Part shown: piece after piece, positions 45,203 to 54,559 of the stretch
Numbering within the stretch: the first letter of the stretch is position 1
How the letters are laid out: each line of letters starts with the position of its first letter
Assembly (NCBI RefSeq): GCF_013620795.1
Contig: NZ_LGLW01000004.1
Location: forward strand, 124,001-188,000
DNA: 64,000 bases
Direction: 5' to 3'
Source of the DNA: Pseudomonas sp. Q2-TVG4-2
GTDB taxonomy: Bacteria > Pseudomonadota > Gammaproteobacteria > Pseudomonadales > Pseudomonadaceae
Translations under genes and position numbers: made by a program
The notes under the pieces: model-generated
Database searches by the model: none
Seen by the model: the letters and a program-made list of their open reading frames with translations, nothing else
Told to the model about the DNA's origin: nothing

Positions 45203-46027
45203 CTAGCGTTGCGAATTGCTTGTTGGCACCGGTTGCTGCTTCCAGCGCTCAAGGTTCTTCACCAACAACTGCTGAGGCACCCCGGCGGCGCGCAATTCTG
45301 TCATTTTGGTCGCGAGCTGTCCGCGCAGCCAAGGCCCATTACAGGCCGAGTCGTGTGCCACCGCGAAATGCATGCCGCGGCTGGATACGGGAGGTTCGAG
45401 CCGCTGTATAGCTTCGAGTAGACCCTGAGAACCAGCCTGTGCAACCACGCTGTATCGCTCATGCAACACATAGTCGGTTTTGCCTGCCAATAACCTTTGC
45501 ATGGCTTCGGCCAGGCTGGGGGCCGAGCGCAACTGAAGGTTTTGTTTGGCATACGCCTGGAGCTCACTACCGAAGCGCGTCGTCGCAACATAGGTGCCCG
45601 AGCGCTCCGCCAGTTCCTCGCGACTGGAATAGAGAAAGCCCGGCTCATTGCGTACCCAGGCGGACATTTGCAAGGTCGCGATCGACGGATGTATGAAATC
45701 CAGATGCGCCAAGTCCTTTACATCGAGCTGTGCATCGGCCAGCAGATCGACCCGACCGCTGCGAACCTCTTCCAGCGCTTTGGCTGCACCGCCCGTGTAG
45801 AGCAGCTCGAGCTTCAGGTCGAGTGAGTCGGTGATCTCCTTCAGCAGATCGGCATTCGCGCCGACCAGACGCTTGGGATTCTGCGGATCACGCCACAGGA
45901 ACGGTGGATTGTCCGCTCCACCGGTCGCAATCAACCGGTCACACTTTGCAGCCGCCGCGCTCGCCGCGAAGGGGGCAGCCAACAACAAAGCGATCAAGGC
46001 GGATTTCAGCGGAGCGGCACAGCGCAT
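45203..46027 (-). CDS. Periplasmic substrate-binding protein, family 3-like
   Basis: 274 residues with a signal peptide (1-24, [14 protein letters not shown]) and an SBP_bac_3 fold: ADNPPFLWRDPQNPKRLVGANADLLKEI, then RSGRVDLLADAQ and YVATTRFGSELQAYAKQN. There are no ABC permease genes nearby, so it may be a sensor or scavenging component rather than a transporter part. The start is ATG 46027 because GAGG lies six bases upstream; ATG 46039 has no site. It starts after a terminator shared with etfA and lies ten bases before the DUF4398 TTG. Confidence 0.85.
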   Translation of the reverse strand: MRCAAPLKSALIALLLAAPFAASAAAAKCDRLIATGGADNPPFLWRDPQNPKRLVGANADLLKEITDSLDLKLELLYTGGAAKALEEVRSGRVDLLADAQLDVKDLAHLDFIHPSIATLQMSAWVRNEPGFLYSSREELAERSGTYVATTRFGSELQAYAKQNLQLRSAPSLAEAMQRLLAGKTDYVLHERYSVVAQAGSQGLLEAIQRLEPPVSSRGMHFAVAHDSACNGPWLRGQLATKMTELRAAGVPQQLLVKNLERWKQQPVPTSNSQR

Positions 46028-46111
46028 GGAGAACCTCATCGTTCGGGATCGGGCAGGCATTTGTCGGAGCAGCCGGAATGTTACCACTGGCCAGCACAGC
46101 CGAGCGCCCAC

Positions 46112-46139
46112 AAAAAACCCGCTACGAGAGCGGGTTTTT
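46112..46139. terminator. Bidirectional terminator between etfBA and the binding protein gene
   Basis: AACCCGCT and AGCGGGTT form an 8-bp stem with loop ACGAG, with A6 on one side and T5 on the other. It works as a rho-independent terminator for etfBA (minus strand, TTTTTT follows the stem) just past the etfA stop, and would also stop plus-strand read-through. Confidence 0.88.
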
Positions 46140-46153
46140 CTGAAGCGGCTCGG

Positions 46154-47083
46154 TTATACGAGCTTCTCAAGCTCCGGCACGATTTCGAACAGATCGCCCA
46201 CCAGGCCATAATCGGCAACCTGGAAGATCGGTGCTTCCTCGTCCTTGTTGATCGCGACGATCACCTTGGAGTCCTTCATGCCCGCCAGGTGCTGAATCGC
46301 GCCGGAGATGCCAACCGCGATGTACAACTGCGGTGCGACGATCTTGCCGGTCTGACCGACCTGCATATCGTTGGGTACGAAGCCGGCATCGACCGCAGCG
46401 CGCGAGGCACCAACGGCAGCACCGAGCTTGTCGGCCAGCGAATACAAATGCTTGAAGTTTTCGCCGTTCTGCATGCCGCGCCCGCCGGAGACGACGATCT
46501 TGGCAGCCGTCAGCTCAGGACGATCGGACTTGGCCAGCTCTTCGCCGACGAACGCGGAAACACCCGCATCGCCGGTACCGGACACCTGCTCGACGCTGGC
46601 CGAGCCACCTTCAGCGCTGACCGGATCGAAACCGGTCGCACGCACGGTGATGACTTTGATCGCGGCGCTGGATTGAACAGTCGCGATGGCATTGCCGGCA
46701 TAAATCGGGCGTTTGAAAGTGTCGGCGCTCTCGACGGCGATGATTTCGGAGATCTGGTCGACATCCAGCTGGGCAGCGACGCGCGGCAGGAAGTTCTTGC
46801 CATTGGTGGTGGCAGCAGCCAGCACGTGGCTGTAATCCTTGGCCAGTCCCGCAATCAGCGGCGCGACGTTTTCCGGCAGCTGATGGGCATAGGCCGTATC
46901 GTCGGCGACCAGCACCTTGGAAACGCCTTCGATCTTGGCAGCCGCCTCACCGATGGCGCCGCAACCGGAGCCGGCAACCAGCACGTGAATGTCGCCGCCA
47001 ATAGCTTTTGCAGCAGCCACGGTGTTGAGGGTCGCAGCGGCCAGAACGGCATTGTTGTGTTCAGCGATAACCAGGATAGTCAT
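46154..47083 (-). CDS. etfA: Electron transfer flavoprotein, alpha subunit
   Basis: 309 residues. The N-terminal domain ([22 protein letters not shown]) is followed by the C-terminal FAD-binding domain with the signature [21 protein letters not shown] type (here [21 protein letters not shown]) and the [14 protein letters not shown]-like stretch [14 protein letters not shown]. With EtfB it accepts electrons from acyl-CoA and other dehydrogenases. It starts one base before etfB ends (47083/47084). Confidence 0.97.
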   Translation of the reverse strand: MTILVIAEHNNAVLAAATLNTVAAAKAIGGDIHVLVAGSGCGAIGEAAAKIEGVSKVLVADDTAYAHQLPENVAPLIAGLAKDYSHVLAAATTNGKNFLPRVAAQLDVDQISEIIAVESADTFKRPIYAGNAIATVQSSAAIKVITVRATGFDPVSAEGGSASVEQVSGTGDAGVSAFVGEELAKSDRPELTAAKIVVSGGRGMQNGENFKHLYSLADKLGAAVGASRAAVDAGFVPNDMQVGQTGKIVAPQLYIAVGISGAIQHLAGMKDSKVIVAINKDEEAPIFQVADYGLVGDLFEIVPELEKLV

Positions 47084-47833
47084 TTAGATTACCTTCGCCT
47101 CGTTCTTCAGTTTCTCGACCAGTTCTGCCACGGACTTGACCTTGATGCCGGCGCTGCGAGCAGCCGGCGCTTCGACTTTCAGGGTCTTGACGGTGGAGCC
47201 GGTAGATACGCCAAGCGCGTCGGGCGTCAGGACTTCCAACGGCTTCTTCTTGGCTTTCATGATGTTCGGCAGCGACGCATAGCGCGGCTCGTTCAGGCGC
47301 AAGTCGGTGGTCACGATGGCCGGCAGGTTCAGCGCAACGGTCTGCGCGCCGCCGTCGATTTCACGCTCGACATTAACCTTATCGCCCGACACTTCGACCT
47401 TCGAAGCGAAAGTACCCTGGGCGAAGCCAGTCAGCGCACCCAGCATCTGGCCGGTCTGGTTGTTGTCGCTGTCGATGGCCTGCTTGCCGAGAATCACCAG
47501 CTGTGGCTGTTCCTTGTCGACCACGGCCTTGAGCAGCTTGGCCACGGCCAGGGAGTTCAGCTCTTCAGTCGACTCGACCAGTACGGCGCGATCTGCACCC
47601 AGTGCCAGCGCGGTACGCAGTTGTTCCTGGGCAGCGGTAGGACCGATGGAAACCACGACGATTTCGCTCGCTACACCCTTCTCTTTTAGGCGCACGGCTT
47701 CTTCCACGGCGATCTCGCAGAAGGGGTTCATCGACATCTTGACGTTGGCCAGGTCGACGCCGGAGTTGTCCGCCTTGACGCGAACCTTGACGTTGTAATC
47801 GACCACTCGTTTGACAGCTACAAGAATCTTCAT
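47084..47833 (-). CDS. etfB: Electron transfer flavoprotein, beta subunit
   Basis: 249 residues, the usual EtfB length, with [37 protein letters not shown] and the AMP-binding region [16 protein letters not shown]. The start is ATG 47833 with GAGGAA upstream; the frame extending to 47908 has no homology. It is the first gene of etfBA and divergent from etfD. It transfers electrons from fatty acid and amino acid oxidation to ETF:ubiquinone oxidoreductase. Confidence 0.97.
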   Translation of the reverse strand: MKILVAVKRVVDYNVKVRVKADNSGVDLANVKMSMNPFCEIAVEEAVRLKEKGVASEIVVVSIGPTAAQEQLRTALALGADRAVLVESTEELNSLAVAKLLKAVVDKEQPQLVILGKQAIDSDNNQTGQMLGALTGFAQGTFASKVEVSGDKVNVEREIDGGAQTVALNLPAIVTTDLRLNEPRYASLPNIMKAKKKPLEVLTPDALGVSTGSTVKTLKVEAPAARSAGIKVKSVAELVEKLKNEAKVI

Positions 47834-48039
47834 GGATTCCTCGTTACTCTCCGGTGAATAGAATTTCGCCGAGGCGAACCGAGCCATGCTCAAGGTCCGG
47901 GCCGTCAATTCAGCCTCAGGACCTGTTCGGCGAGCACAAAACTGCCCGTATCTTGACTGCAGGCAATAGTCGGGGTCAATAACGCAAATACCCCGTTATA
48001 AGCCACAGTTTCCGGATTCTAGCAGGCTGGAAGGAAATT

Positions 48040-48053
48040 CAAACAAACGTTTG
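48040..48053. promoter_or_regulatory. PsrA-type operator (CAAAC-N4-GTTTG)
   Basis: CAAAC AAAC GTTTG fits the published PsrA consensus (G/C)AAAC-N2-4-GTTTG and includes a perfect 12-bp palindrome ACAAACGTTTGT. It lies between the divergent etfBA and etfD genes and ends two bases before the -35 box of the etfD-side promoter. PsrA is a TetR-family fatty-acid sensor; etf genes belong to PsrA-type regulons in gammaproteobacteria. psrA itself is not in the window. Confidence 0.6.
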
Positions 48054-48055
48054 TA

Positions 48056-48084
48056 TTGGACCCTTTCCGGCGGCTATATATAAT
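48056..48084 (+). promoter_or_regulatory. Sigma-70 promoter for etfD
   Basis: TTGGAC at 48056-48061 and a perfect TATAAT at 48079-48084 are 17 bases apart, the ideal spacing. A TATATA run leads into the -10. The predicted transcription start near 48091 leaves a leader of about 75 bases before the etfD ATG. No equally clear promoter is seen for etfBA on the other strand of this 333-base gap. Confidence 0.75.
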
Positions 48085-48166
48085 GCCGCAGCTCGGCCTG
48101 GTCAGGGAAAAACGATCCAGCCTTCACTATCTATAGAATAATCAAGCCTTGAGTAGGAGATAGCCA

Positions 48167-49822
48167 ATGGAACGCGAATACATGGAATTCGACGTAGTCA
48201 TCGTCGGCGCCGGCCCCGCGGGCCTATCCGCTGCCTGCCGACTGAAGCAACGAGCCGCCGATGCCGGAAAGGAAATCAGCGTCTGCGTCGTTGAGAAGGG
48301 TTCCGAAGTTGGCGCCCACATTCTATCCGGTGCCGTGTTCGAGCCGCGCGCGTTGAATGAACTGTTTCCTAACTGGAAAGAGCTCGAAGCGCCACTGAAT
48401 ACCCCGGTCAAGCGCGACGACATCTACCTGCTCAAGAGCGCCGAAGCCGCTCGCAAACTGCCCAACGCATTGGTTCCGAAAACCATGCACAACGAGGGCA
48501 ACTATATTATCTCCCTGGGTAACTTCTGCCGTTGGCTGGCCCAGCAGGCCGAAAACCTCGGTGTAGAAATCTACCCAGGCTTTGCCGCGCAGGAAGCGCT
48601 TATCGATGAACAAGGCGTGGTTCGCGGCATTGTCACCGGCGACCTCGGCGTCGACCGTGAAGGCAATCCAAAGGAAGGCATGTACACCCCTGGCATGGAG
48701 CTGCGCGCCAAGTACACCCTGTTCGCCGAGGGCTGCCGTGGCCATATCGGCAAGCAGCTGATCAACCGTTTTCAGCTCAATGCCAACGTCGATCCGCAAC
48801 ATTACGGCATCGGCATCAAAGAACTTTGGGATATCGACCCGGCCAAGCACGAGCAGGGATTGGTGGTGCATACCGCGGGCTGGCCCTTGAATGACGCCAA
48901 CACTGGCGGCTCGTTCCTCTATCACTTGGAGAACAACCAGGTCGTAGTCGGCCTGATCGTCGATTTGTCGTACAGCAACCCCTTCCTCTCCCCGTTCGAT
49001 GAATTCCAGCGCTACAAGCACCATCCGGTGATCAAACAGTATCTCGAAGGTGGCAAGCGAGTCTCCTACGGTGCACGCGCCATCGCTAAAGGCGGCATCA
49101 ATTCGCTGCCGAAGATGGTGTTCAATGGCGGCGCATTGATCGGTTGCGATGCGGGCACGCTGAACTTCGCCAAGATCAAGGGCAGCCATACCGCGATGAA
49201 GTCCGGCATGCTGGCCGCCGAAGCGGTAGCGGACGCCCTGTTCGCAGGTCGCGAAGGTGGTGATGAGCTGACCGGCTATGAAGAAGGCTTCAAGGCCAGC
49301 TGGCTCTACCAGGAGCTGTATGCGAGCCGCAACTTCGGCGCCGCGATTCACAAGTGGGGCGCGGTAAAGGGCGGTGCGTTCAACTTTATCGATCAGAACA
49401 TCTTTGGCGGCAAAATTCCGTTCACGCTGCACGACACCAAGCCGGACTATGCGTGCCTGAAAACTGCAGCCGAATCGAAAAAGATCGACTATCCCAAGCC
49501 TGACGGAAAGCTTAGCTTCGACAAGCTCAGTTCGGTGTTCCTCTCCAACACCAACCATGAAGAGGAACAGCCCGTCCATCTCAAGCTTACCGATCCGAGC
49601 ATCCCGATCGAGAAGAATCTACCGCTGTACGACGAGCCCGCCCAACGCTACTGCCCGGCCGGCGTCTACGAGGTGGTCGATAATGACGATGGCAGCAAGC
49701 GCTTCCAGATCAACGCGCAGAACTGCGTGCACTGCAAGACCTGTGACATTAAGGATCCCGCTCAGAACATTACCTGGGTAGCCCCGGAAGGTACCGGAGG
49801 GCCCAACTACCCCAACATGTAA
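48167..49822 (+). CDS. etfD: Electron transfer flavoprotein-ubiquinone oxidoreductase
   Basis: 551 residues. The FAD-binding motif VIVGAGPAGLSAACRL is at about 9-25, with the ubiquinone-binding and membrane-association region in the middle. The C-terminal ferredoxin-like 4Fe-4S domain has Cys in YCPAGVYEV and NCVHCKTCDIKDP. It passes electrons from ETF to the quinone pool at the inner membrane. The start codon follows GTAGGAGATAG. A T-tailed hairpin ends the gene. Confidence 0.97.
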   Translation: MEREYMEFDVVIVGAGPAGLSAACRLKQRAADAGKEISVCVVEKGSEVGAHILSGAVFEPRALNELFPNWKELEAPLNTPVKRDDIYLLKSAEAARKLPNALVPKTMHNEGNYIISLGNFCRWLAQQAENLGVEIYPGFAAQEALIDEQGVVRGIVTGDLGVDREGNPKEGMYTPGMELRAKYTLFAEGCRGHIGKQLINRFQLNANVDPQHYGIGIKELWDIDPAKHEQGLVVHTAGWPLNDANTGGSFLYHLENNQVVVGLIVDLSYSNPFLSPFDEFQRYKHHPVIKQYLEGGKRVSYGARAIAKGGINSLPKMVFNGGALIGCDAGTLNFAKIKGSHTAMKSGMLAAEAVADALFAGREGGDELTGYEEGFKASWLYQELYASRNFGAAIHKWGAVKGGAFNFIDQNIFGGKIPFTLHDTKPDYACLKTAAESKKIDYPKPDGKLSFDKLSSVFLSNTNHEEEQPVHLKLTDPSIPIEKNLPLYDEPAQRYCPAGVYEVVDNDDGSKRFQINAQNCVHCKTCDIKDPAQNITWVAPEGTGGPNYPNM

Positions 49823-49828
49823 CAGCAC

Positions 49829-49852
49829 AAAGGCTCCCACGGGAGCCTTTTT
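49829..49852 (+). terminator. Rho-independent terminator after etfD
   Basis: AAAGGCTCC pairs with GGAGCCTTT around a very short loop and is followed by more T (TTTTT in all), seven bases after the etfD stop. Confidence 0.88.
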
Positions 49853-49894
49853 CTTGCCCGGTGGGTTTTGAGCGATCGCCTCGCTCCGTTCTGG

Positions 49895-50458
49895 TTATTC
49901 GGTCCGGCCAATAGGGAAGAATTGCCCGTGGCTCCACACACCCAGCCAATTGGCACCATCGATTTCGCGCGGCACCGCCAGCTCAACCAGCTGGTAGAAA
50001 ACGTTGCGATGAATCAGCGCCTCAAGATTGGCGCGCACATGCACGTAGGGCGCCGGTTCCTGGCTCTCTGGATCGAGTTCGACCCGCATCGGATGCTCCG
50101 CTCCAGCCTCGATCTCGTCACCAACATTCGTGATGAAGCGCAGCACTTGAGCGTCGCCGCTCCCTTCTACCGCTAACTCGATCGCCACGAACGGCGCATC
50201 ATCAACTGTAATGCCGACCCTCTCGACCGGCGTCACCAGAAAGTAGTCGTCGCCGTCTCGCCGAATCACAGTGGAAAATAGCCGCACCATGGCTGGCCGT
50301 CCTATCGGTGTCCCCATGTAGAACCAATTACCGTCGCGGGCGATTCGCATATCCAGATCACCACAAAACGGCGGGTTCCACAGATGCACCGGTGGCAAGC
50401 CCTTCTCGGTTTTCGGGATCTGACCCAGCAAATCCCCAGCTTTACCAGAATCGCTCAT
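49895..50458 (-). CDS. DUF1285 family protein
   Basis: 187 residues, soluble, matching the DUF1285 family with the conserved stretches [22 protein letters not shown] and [23 protein letters not shown]. No catalytic motif is recognised and the biochemical function is unknown. It lies ten bases after the DUF4823 gene and is probably co-transcribed; the two are often adjacent in Pseudomonas. Confidence 0.85.
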   Translation of the reverse strand: MSDSGKAGDLLGQIPKTEKGLPPVHLWNPPFCGDLDMRIARDGNWFYMGTPIGRPAMVRLFSTVIRRDGDDYFLVTPVERVGITVDDAPFVAIELAVEGSGDAQVLRFITNVGDEIEAGAEHPMRVELDPESQEPAPYVHVRANLEALIHRNVFYQLVELAVPREIDGANWLGVWSHGQFFPIGRTE

Positions 50459-50467
50459 AAGCCCTCC

Positions 50468-51070
50468 TCAACGGCTGAGGCCTGTCAGGCGCCGAGCATA
50501 GTCACGCAAGGGCGGCCCCAGCAGCACCTGTGGCGTCGCGTCATAAATATTCAGCAGCCCGCCGCGGCTGCGAATTCGTGCGGTATCGACCAGATAACGA
50601 TTGCCGGTCTCGATCAGCATCAATTGAACCACGCTGGTATCGACACCCAGACGATCAAGCGCCCGCTGATCGTTGAGCTCGTCGAAACTGCCGATGCGGT
50701 CGTCGGCAGCAGCAAATCGCGTATACAGCAAGTAATGGGCACCGACGGCGGCCGCCTGGTTCAATGCCTCTTCCAACCCGGCCGGCTCTGGAGCGCGCCG
50801 CACGAGCGGAAAGTACTCGACGAACCCCTTGAAGGCTTCTTCCGCGACTACGTTCGGCCGAGGGTAGGCGTCACCGGGCGGGACGAAGTGACCTTGGGCG
50901 ATATAAATGAACGAATCGGGCTGCAGCCGCCAGGAGGCAGACCTCACGGTCTCGCTGTGATCGAGGAACCCCACATCTCGCAGTTGATGGCGAGTGCCCT
51001 CGGCCATGTCGCTCACCTTCATGCACCCGCTCAACACGAGCATGGCCGCGATAAGGCTAAACACTTTCAT
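50468..51070 (-). CDS. DUF4823 family lipoprotein
   Basis: 200 residues. The signal peptide ends in a lipobox (LVLSGC, Cys near residue 16), followed by a compact domain with YLLYTRFAAADDRIGS and MLIETGNRYLVDTARIRS. The start is ATG 51070, with AGGAG five bases before it; the longer frame to 51292 overlaps the upstream regulator's region and is not conserved. Function unknown; outer or inner membrane location is not resolvable. Confidence 0.85.
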   Translation of the reverse strand: MKVFSLIAAMLVLSGCMKVSDMAEGTRHQLRDVGFLDHSETVRSASWRLQPDSFIYIAQGHFVPPGDAYPRPNVVAEEAFKGFVEYFPLVRRAPEPAGLEEALNQAAAVGAHYLLYTRFAAADDRIGSFDELNDQRALDRLGVDTSVVQLMLIETGNRYLVDTARIRSRGGLLNIYDATPQVLLGPPLRDYARRLTGLSR

Positions 51071-51179
51071 CTTTTGCTCCTGCCGCTGACGGAAAACCGA
51101 CGAATAGCGAAGCGATGCAGCAAACAAGCCAGCTCCACACAAAGTAGCTTCAAAGCTACTTACTTGTTCATTAGCCAAC

Positions 51180-52142
51180 TCAGCCAACCACCGCATGGAA
51201 GGTACGCCGGTATGCCGACGGCGTGGTGCCCAACTGGGCTGCGAATTGCTGACGCAGCGACAGCGTGGTGCCGAAGCCGACCTGCGAGGCAACGCATTCG
51301 ATGGGCATTTCCGTCGTTTCCAGCAACTGCTGGGCCCTTGCTACTCGCTCGGCATTGAGCCATCTGATGAAGGTGGTGCCCGTCGCCTCGCGGAATCGCC
51401 GCGTGAAGGTTCGGCGGCTCATGTGGGCCACCTCGGCAAGGGCATCGAGCGACAGGGCCTCCTCCAAATGCTGCCGCGCCCATGCCAGCACTTCCGGTAG
51501 CCGGCTCTCGCTCGGCAGTTGGGGTACCGGCTGTTCAATGTACTGGGCCTGCCCCCCCTGACGATGCGGGGGGGTGACCAAGAGCCGCGCGATCCGGTTT
51601 GCCACATCCGCACCGTGACGCTGACGCAGCAAATGGAGGCAGCAATCAATGGCGGCGACTGTGCCAGCCGAGGTGATGACGTTATCGTCCGCCACGTAGA
51701 GCACGTCGGGCCGGAAATGGCTTCGTGGAAAGCGCTGGGCAAACACCTCGCGGGCCACCCAGTGCGTGGTCGCTTCCCGCCCATCGAGCAGCCCGGCGTC
51801 GCCCAGTACGAAGGCACCAAGACACAGCCCAACAATCAAGGCGCCGCGCGCATGAGCCTGACGCAAGCCGTCGATCAGCTCCGCAGGAGCCGGCACCACA
51901 GGATCATTCCAGGCAGGGACGATGACAATGTCGGCGCGCGCCATGGGCGCCATCCCATCCGGCACGTCGATCGTAAGCCCCTGATCACAGTGCACCTTGC
52001 CCGGCTGCGCCGCGCAATAAGATACCTCATAACGAGCGCCGCTCGATCCTGCATCCCCAGCCCCCAAGACCATAGCAGGCACTGACAGGTGGAACAGGCT
52101 CACCCCTTCGAAAGCGACAACACAGACATTCAACGAAGACAT
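51180..52142 (-). CDS. GlxA-family transcriptional regulator (DJ-1/PfpI domain plus AraC HTH), first copy
   Basis: 320 residues. The N-terminal DJ-1/PfpI-like domain (about 1-185) has GALIVGLCLGAFVLGDAGLLDGR, where the Cys sits in the nucleophile elbow. The C-terminal AraC HTH pair (about 215-315) has AEVAHMSRRTFTRRFREATG and VASQVGFGTTLSLRQQFAAQ. Such proteins often regulate amine or amino-acid metabolism. The start is ATG 52142 (MSSLNVCVVAFEG), because the domain begins there; the upstream frame to 52295 is not conserved. A second, divergent-type copy lies at 53441-54430. Confidence 0.88.
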   Translation of the reverse strand: MSSLNVCVVAFEGVSLFHLSVPAMVLGAGDAGSSGARYEVSYCAAQPGKVHCDQGLTIDVPDGMAPMARADIVIVPAWNDPVVPAPAELIDGLRQAHARGALIVGLCLGAFVLGDAGLLDGREATTHWVAREVFAQRFPRSHFRPDVLYVADDNVITSAGTVAAIDCCLHLLRQRHGADVANRIARLLVTPPHRQGGQAQYIEQPVPQLPSESRLPEVLAWARQHLEEALSLDALAEVAHMSRRTFTRRFREATGTTFIRWLNAERVARAQQLLETTEMPIECVASQVGFGTTLSLRQQFAAQLGTTPSAYRRTFHAVVG

Positions 52143-52336
52143 GGGGATACCGCAGCGGAGTAAATGGCCAGCGAGTATCGCACAAGCTCTGGTTTTTTTG
52201 GCCCATATGTTTCTGAGATCGTAACCTGGGCCAGCAGCTCGTTTATGTCGACAGCTCGAGAATCTCACTACCAGAAACGGCCGGCGCACACACACTGAAT
52301 ATGGTCTGCCGCATCAACCGATGAAGGAAGATGCTG

Positions 52337-52683
52337 ATGAACGGTCGAAATTTCGCGCTGAGCCTGAGCGCAGCCCTGCTGGCAACCAGCGGCATTGTTG
52401 GCTGATGAACCATCGCTGTAGCCGACGACCACACCGCCGCAAATCTGTCGGCGCGATAACCGGTGTGATGATCGGTGCCACAGCTGGGCAGTTGGGCGCT
52501 TTGGTCGGTGCTGGGCTCGGCTGGCTGGCGGCTGGGGCATTGAGTTAGGTACCGGCCTGAGCGAGACGGTCTATGCAGTACACGGAGATACCGGCGAGAC
52601 CGCGCTGGTGCGTTCGTCAAATCGACGAATCGCCCTCGATGATCTGGTCGAGCAAAGCGGCAGACGGCTGCATGCACCGGGAT
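52337..52683 (+). pseudogene. Frameshifted glycine-zipper lipoprotein remnant
   Basis: An ATG with GGAAG upstream starts a signal-peptide-like sequence (MNGRNFALSLSAALLATSGI) that stops at TGA after 22 codons. From about 52420 another frame reads a glycine-zipper (GAITGVMIGATAGQLGALVG) and then stops. A third frame continues with coding-like sequence to a TAG at 52683. At least two frame changes are needed to join these, so the gene is broken. Intact relatives are small glycine-zipper envelope lipoproteins. The 194 bases before it show nothing recognisable. Confidence 0.6.
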
Positions 52684-52739
52684 AGCGCTCGCAGCTCGTC
52701 GATGGACTGAATACCGCTTGGCCTACATTCTTCAGCAAC

Positions 52740-52763
52740 CCGGCCCGCGATCGCGCGGGCCGG
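52740..52763. repeat. Strong 10-bp hairpin downstream of the cysteine hydrolase
   Basis: CCGGCCCGCG and CGCGGGCCGG form a perfect stem with loop ATCG, 23 bases past the stop of the minus-strand hydrolase gene. No T-run follows on either strand, so termination would have to be rho-dependent or the hairpin protects the transcript end. Confidence 0.45.
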
Positions 52764-52785
52764 AATCATCTGTCAGCACAAAGAC

Positions 52786-53334
52786 TCAGGCCGCAAGATA
52801 TTCTTCGGTCGACGTCAGGCTGGCATAAGCGAAGCCCAGGGCTGCCATCATCACGGCATGGACCTGAGCCGCCGGCACCTGAACACCGCCGAACTCAAGG
52901 TCCAGGGTGGCACAGGCATCATGGATGACGGTGACCGGGTAACCCATGTCGGCCGCCGCCCGTACACCAGCGTCGACACACATGTGGCTCATGGCACCAA
53001 CCACGACCAACTCACCAACGCCTTGCTCGTCCAGCAGTTGCTTGAGATTCGTGTCGCGGAAGAAGTTCGGGTAGTTCTTCACGACCACCGGCTCACCCGC
53101 TTGTGGCGCAACGGCGGCCTGGATCTGCACACCATCGCTGCCGGGAACGAACATCGGCATCTCATCGTGGGCGAACTCATGACGGACATGGATGACTGGA
53201 GTGCTCTTGGCGCGGGCATCGGCGATCACTTTTGCCGCGTTAGCCACGGCGGCCTCGATGCCGCTGAGCGGCAACTTGCCCGTTGGTAGGTATTCGTTCT
53301 GAAGGTCGATTACGACCAGTGCACGCTTGCTCAT
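52786..53334 (-). CDS. Isochorismatase-like cysteine hydrolase
   Basis: 182 residues with the catalytic triad of the family: Asp10 in VVIDLQNEY, Lys86 in VVVKNYPNFF and Cys119 in AMSHMCVDAGVRAAADMGY. Family members include nicotinamidases and other amidases; the substrate is unknown. AGGAG precedes the ATG at 53334; the upstream in-frame start at 53379 is not supported. It is divergent from a GlxA-type regulator at 53441, an arrangement often seen between such hydrolases and their regulators. Confidence 0.9.
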   Translation of the reverse strand: MSKRALVVIDLQNEYLPTGKLPLSGIEAAVANAAKVIADARAKSTPVIHVRHEFAHDEMPMFVPGSDGVQIQAAVAPQAGEPVVVKNYPNFFRDTNLKQLLDEQGVGELVVVGAMSHMCVDAGVRAAADMGYPVTVIHDACATLDLEFGGVQVPAAQVHAVMMAALGFAYASLTSTEEYLAA

Positions 53335-53440
53335 GGCTAGCTCCTGCGAAGATGCTGTATGAAATGTCGAAAACATCATTGGTCATTCGCGCAGCACTGC
53401 GAAGGGGTGGGACCGACAACTTCGAGGGCGCTATCGACAG

Positions 53441-54430
53441 ATGCTAAATCAACCGCAAATCGAACTGGGTATCGTGCTCTACCCCGGCGTACAGATGGCG
53501 ACCGTATTCGGCCTTACGGATCTGTTCGGCATCGCCGGGCGGTTCGACGGCGCGGCGGCCGATCCCGACCGATTACCGCTGCGCATCAGCCATTGGCAAC
53601 TGGGCGAAACCGACCAGGCAGCCAAGCGGGTCCATGACTCCCACCCCGACGCCTGCGGCGAACCCAGCGTGCTGATCCTCCCGCCCAGCCTGGAGGAGCC
53701 GATTTCTGCCGAGGCTGCGCGTCCCTATCTGGACTGGCTTCGCCAGCACCACCAGGCCGGCGTCCGGCTGGCGTCAATATGCGCTGGGGCATTCCTGCTT
53801 GGCGAAACCGGACTGCTGGCCGGGCGTACCGCGACCACCCATTGGCTGTATGTCGAGCGCTTCATGGCCCGCTTCCCTGACGTACGCCTGAATGCCGACC
53901 AGCTCATCATCGACGCCGATGACATCATCACCGCCGGCGGGCTCATGGCCTGGACCGATCTGGGGTTGCGGCTGGTCGACCGCTACTTGGGCGCAAAAGC
54001 GATGATCGACACCGCGCAGATGCTGGTCATCGACCCACCGGGCCGGCAGCAGCGTTACTACAGCGCCTTCTCACCGCGACTGAACCACGGCGACAGCGCC
54101 ATTCTAGCCGTCCAGCAATGGTTGCAAGAGACCGCTGCCGGGGAGACTGCCCTGGCCGAGCTAGCACAACGCGCAGGGCTGGAAGAGCGGACCTTTCTCA
54201 GGCGTTTTCGCAAGGCCACGGGCATGACCACCACAGACTACTGCCAGCGGCTACGCGTCGGTCGCGCCCGCGAATTGCTGCAGACCAGCCGCCTGCCTAT
54301 CGAACGGGTCGCCTGGGAGGTCGGTTATGCGGACCCTGGCGCATTCAGGAAAGTGTTCACGCGCGTCGTCGGGCTTACACCCGGCGCCTACCGACGCCGC
54401 TTTGGCACGGAGCCAGGCACGGCGCGCTGA
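53441..54430 (+). CDS. GlxA-family transcriptional regulator, second copy
   Basis: 329 residues: DJ-1/PfpI-like domain (about 8-200: [23 protein letters not shown] with the elbow Cys) and an AraC-type HTH domain (about 225-325: [39 protein letters not shown]). It is divergent from the cysteine hydrolase with about 107 bases between them, so it probably controls that gene. It is only distantly related to the copy at 51180-52142, so a recent duplication is unlikely. Confidence 0.9.
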   Translation: MLNQPQIELGIVLYPGVQMATVFGLTDLFGIAGRFDGAAADPDRLPLRISHWQLGETDQAAKRVHDSHPDACGEPSVLILPPSLEEPISAEAARPYLDWLRQHHQAGVRLASICAGAFLLGETGLLAGRTATTHWLYVERFMARFPDVRLNADQLIIDADDIITAGGLMAWTDLGLRLVDRYLGAKAMIDTAQMLVIDPPGRQQRYYSAFSPRLNHGDSAILAVQQWLQETAAGETALAELAQRAGLEERTFLRRFRKATGMTTTDYCQRLRVGRARELLQTSRLPIERVAWEVGYADPGAFRKVFTRVVGLTPGAYRRRFGTEPGTAR

Positions 54431-54559
54431 ACCCAGCGGTTTTCAATAACAGCTTGGCCCGAATTTATCGCTAATTGTCTTTCAGGCCGATTTCACCTCT
54501 CAGGCCCGATCCCCACAATGCACACTCCCCTCAACAGCACACCCTTAGGAGTCGCCCTC

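Noticed and set aside
46061-47689. 542-codon plus-strand ORF opposite etfA and etfB
   Set aside because: Antisense shadow of two well-conserved genes; no domain and no ribosome site.
48323-49579. 418-codon minus-strand ORF opposite etfD
   Set aside because: Antisense shadow; etfD has complete motifs on the plus strand.
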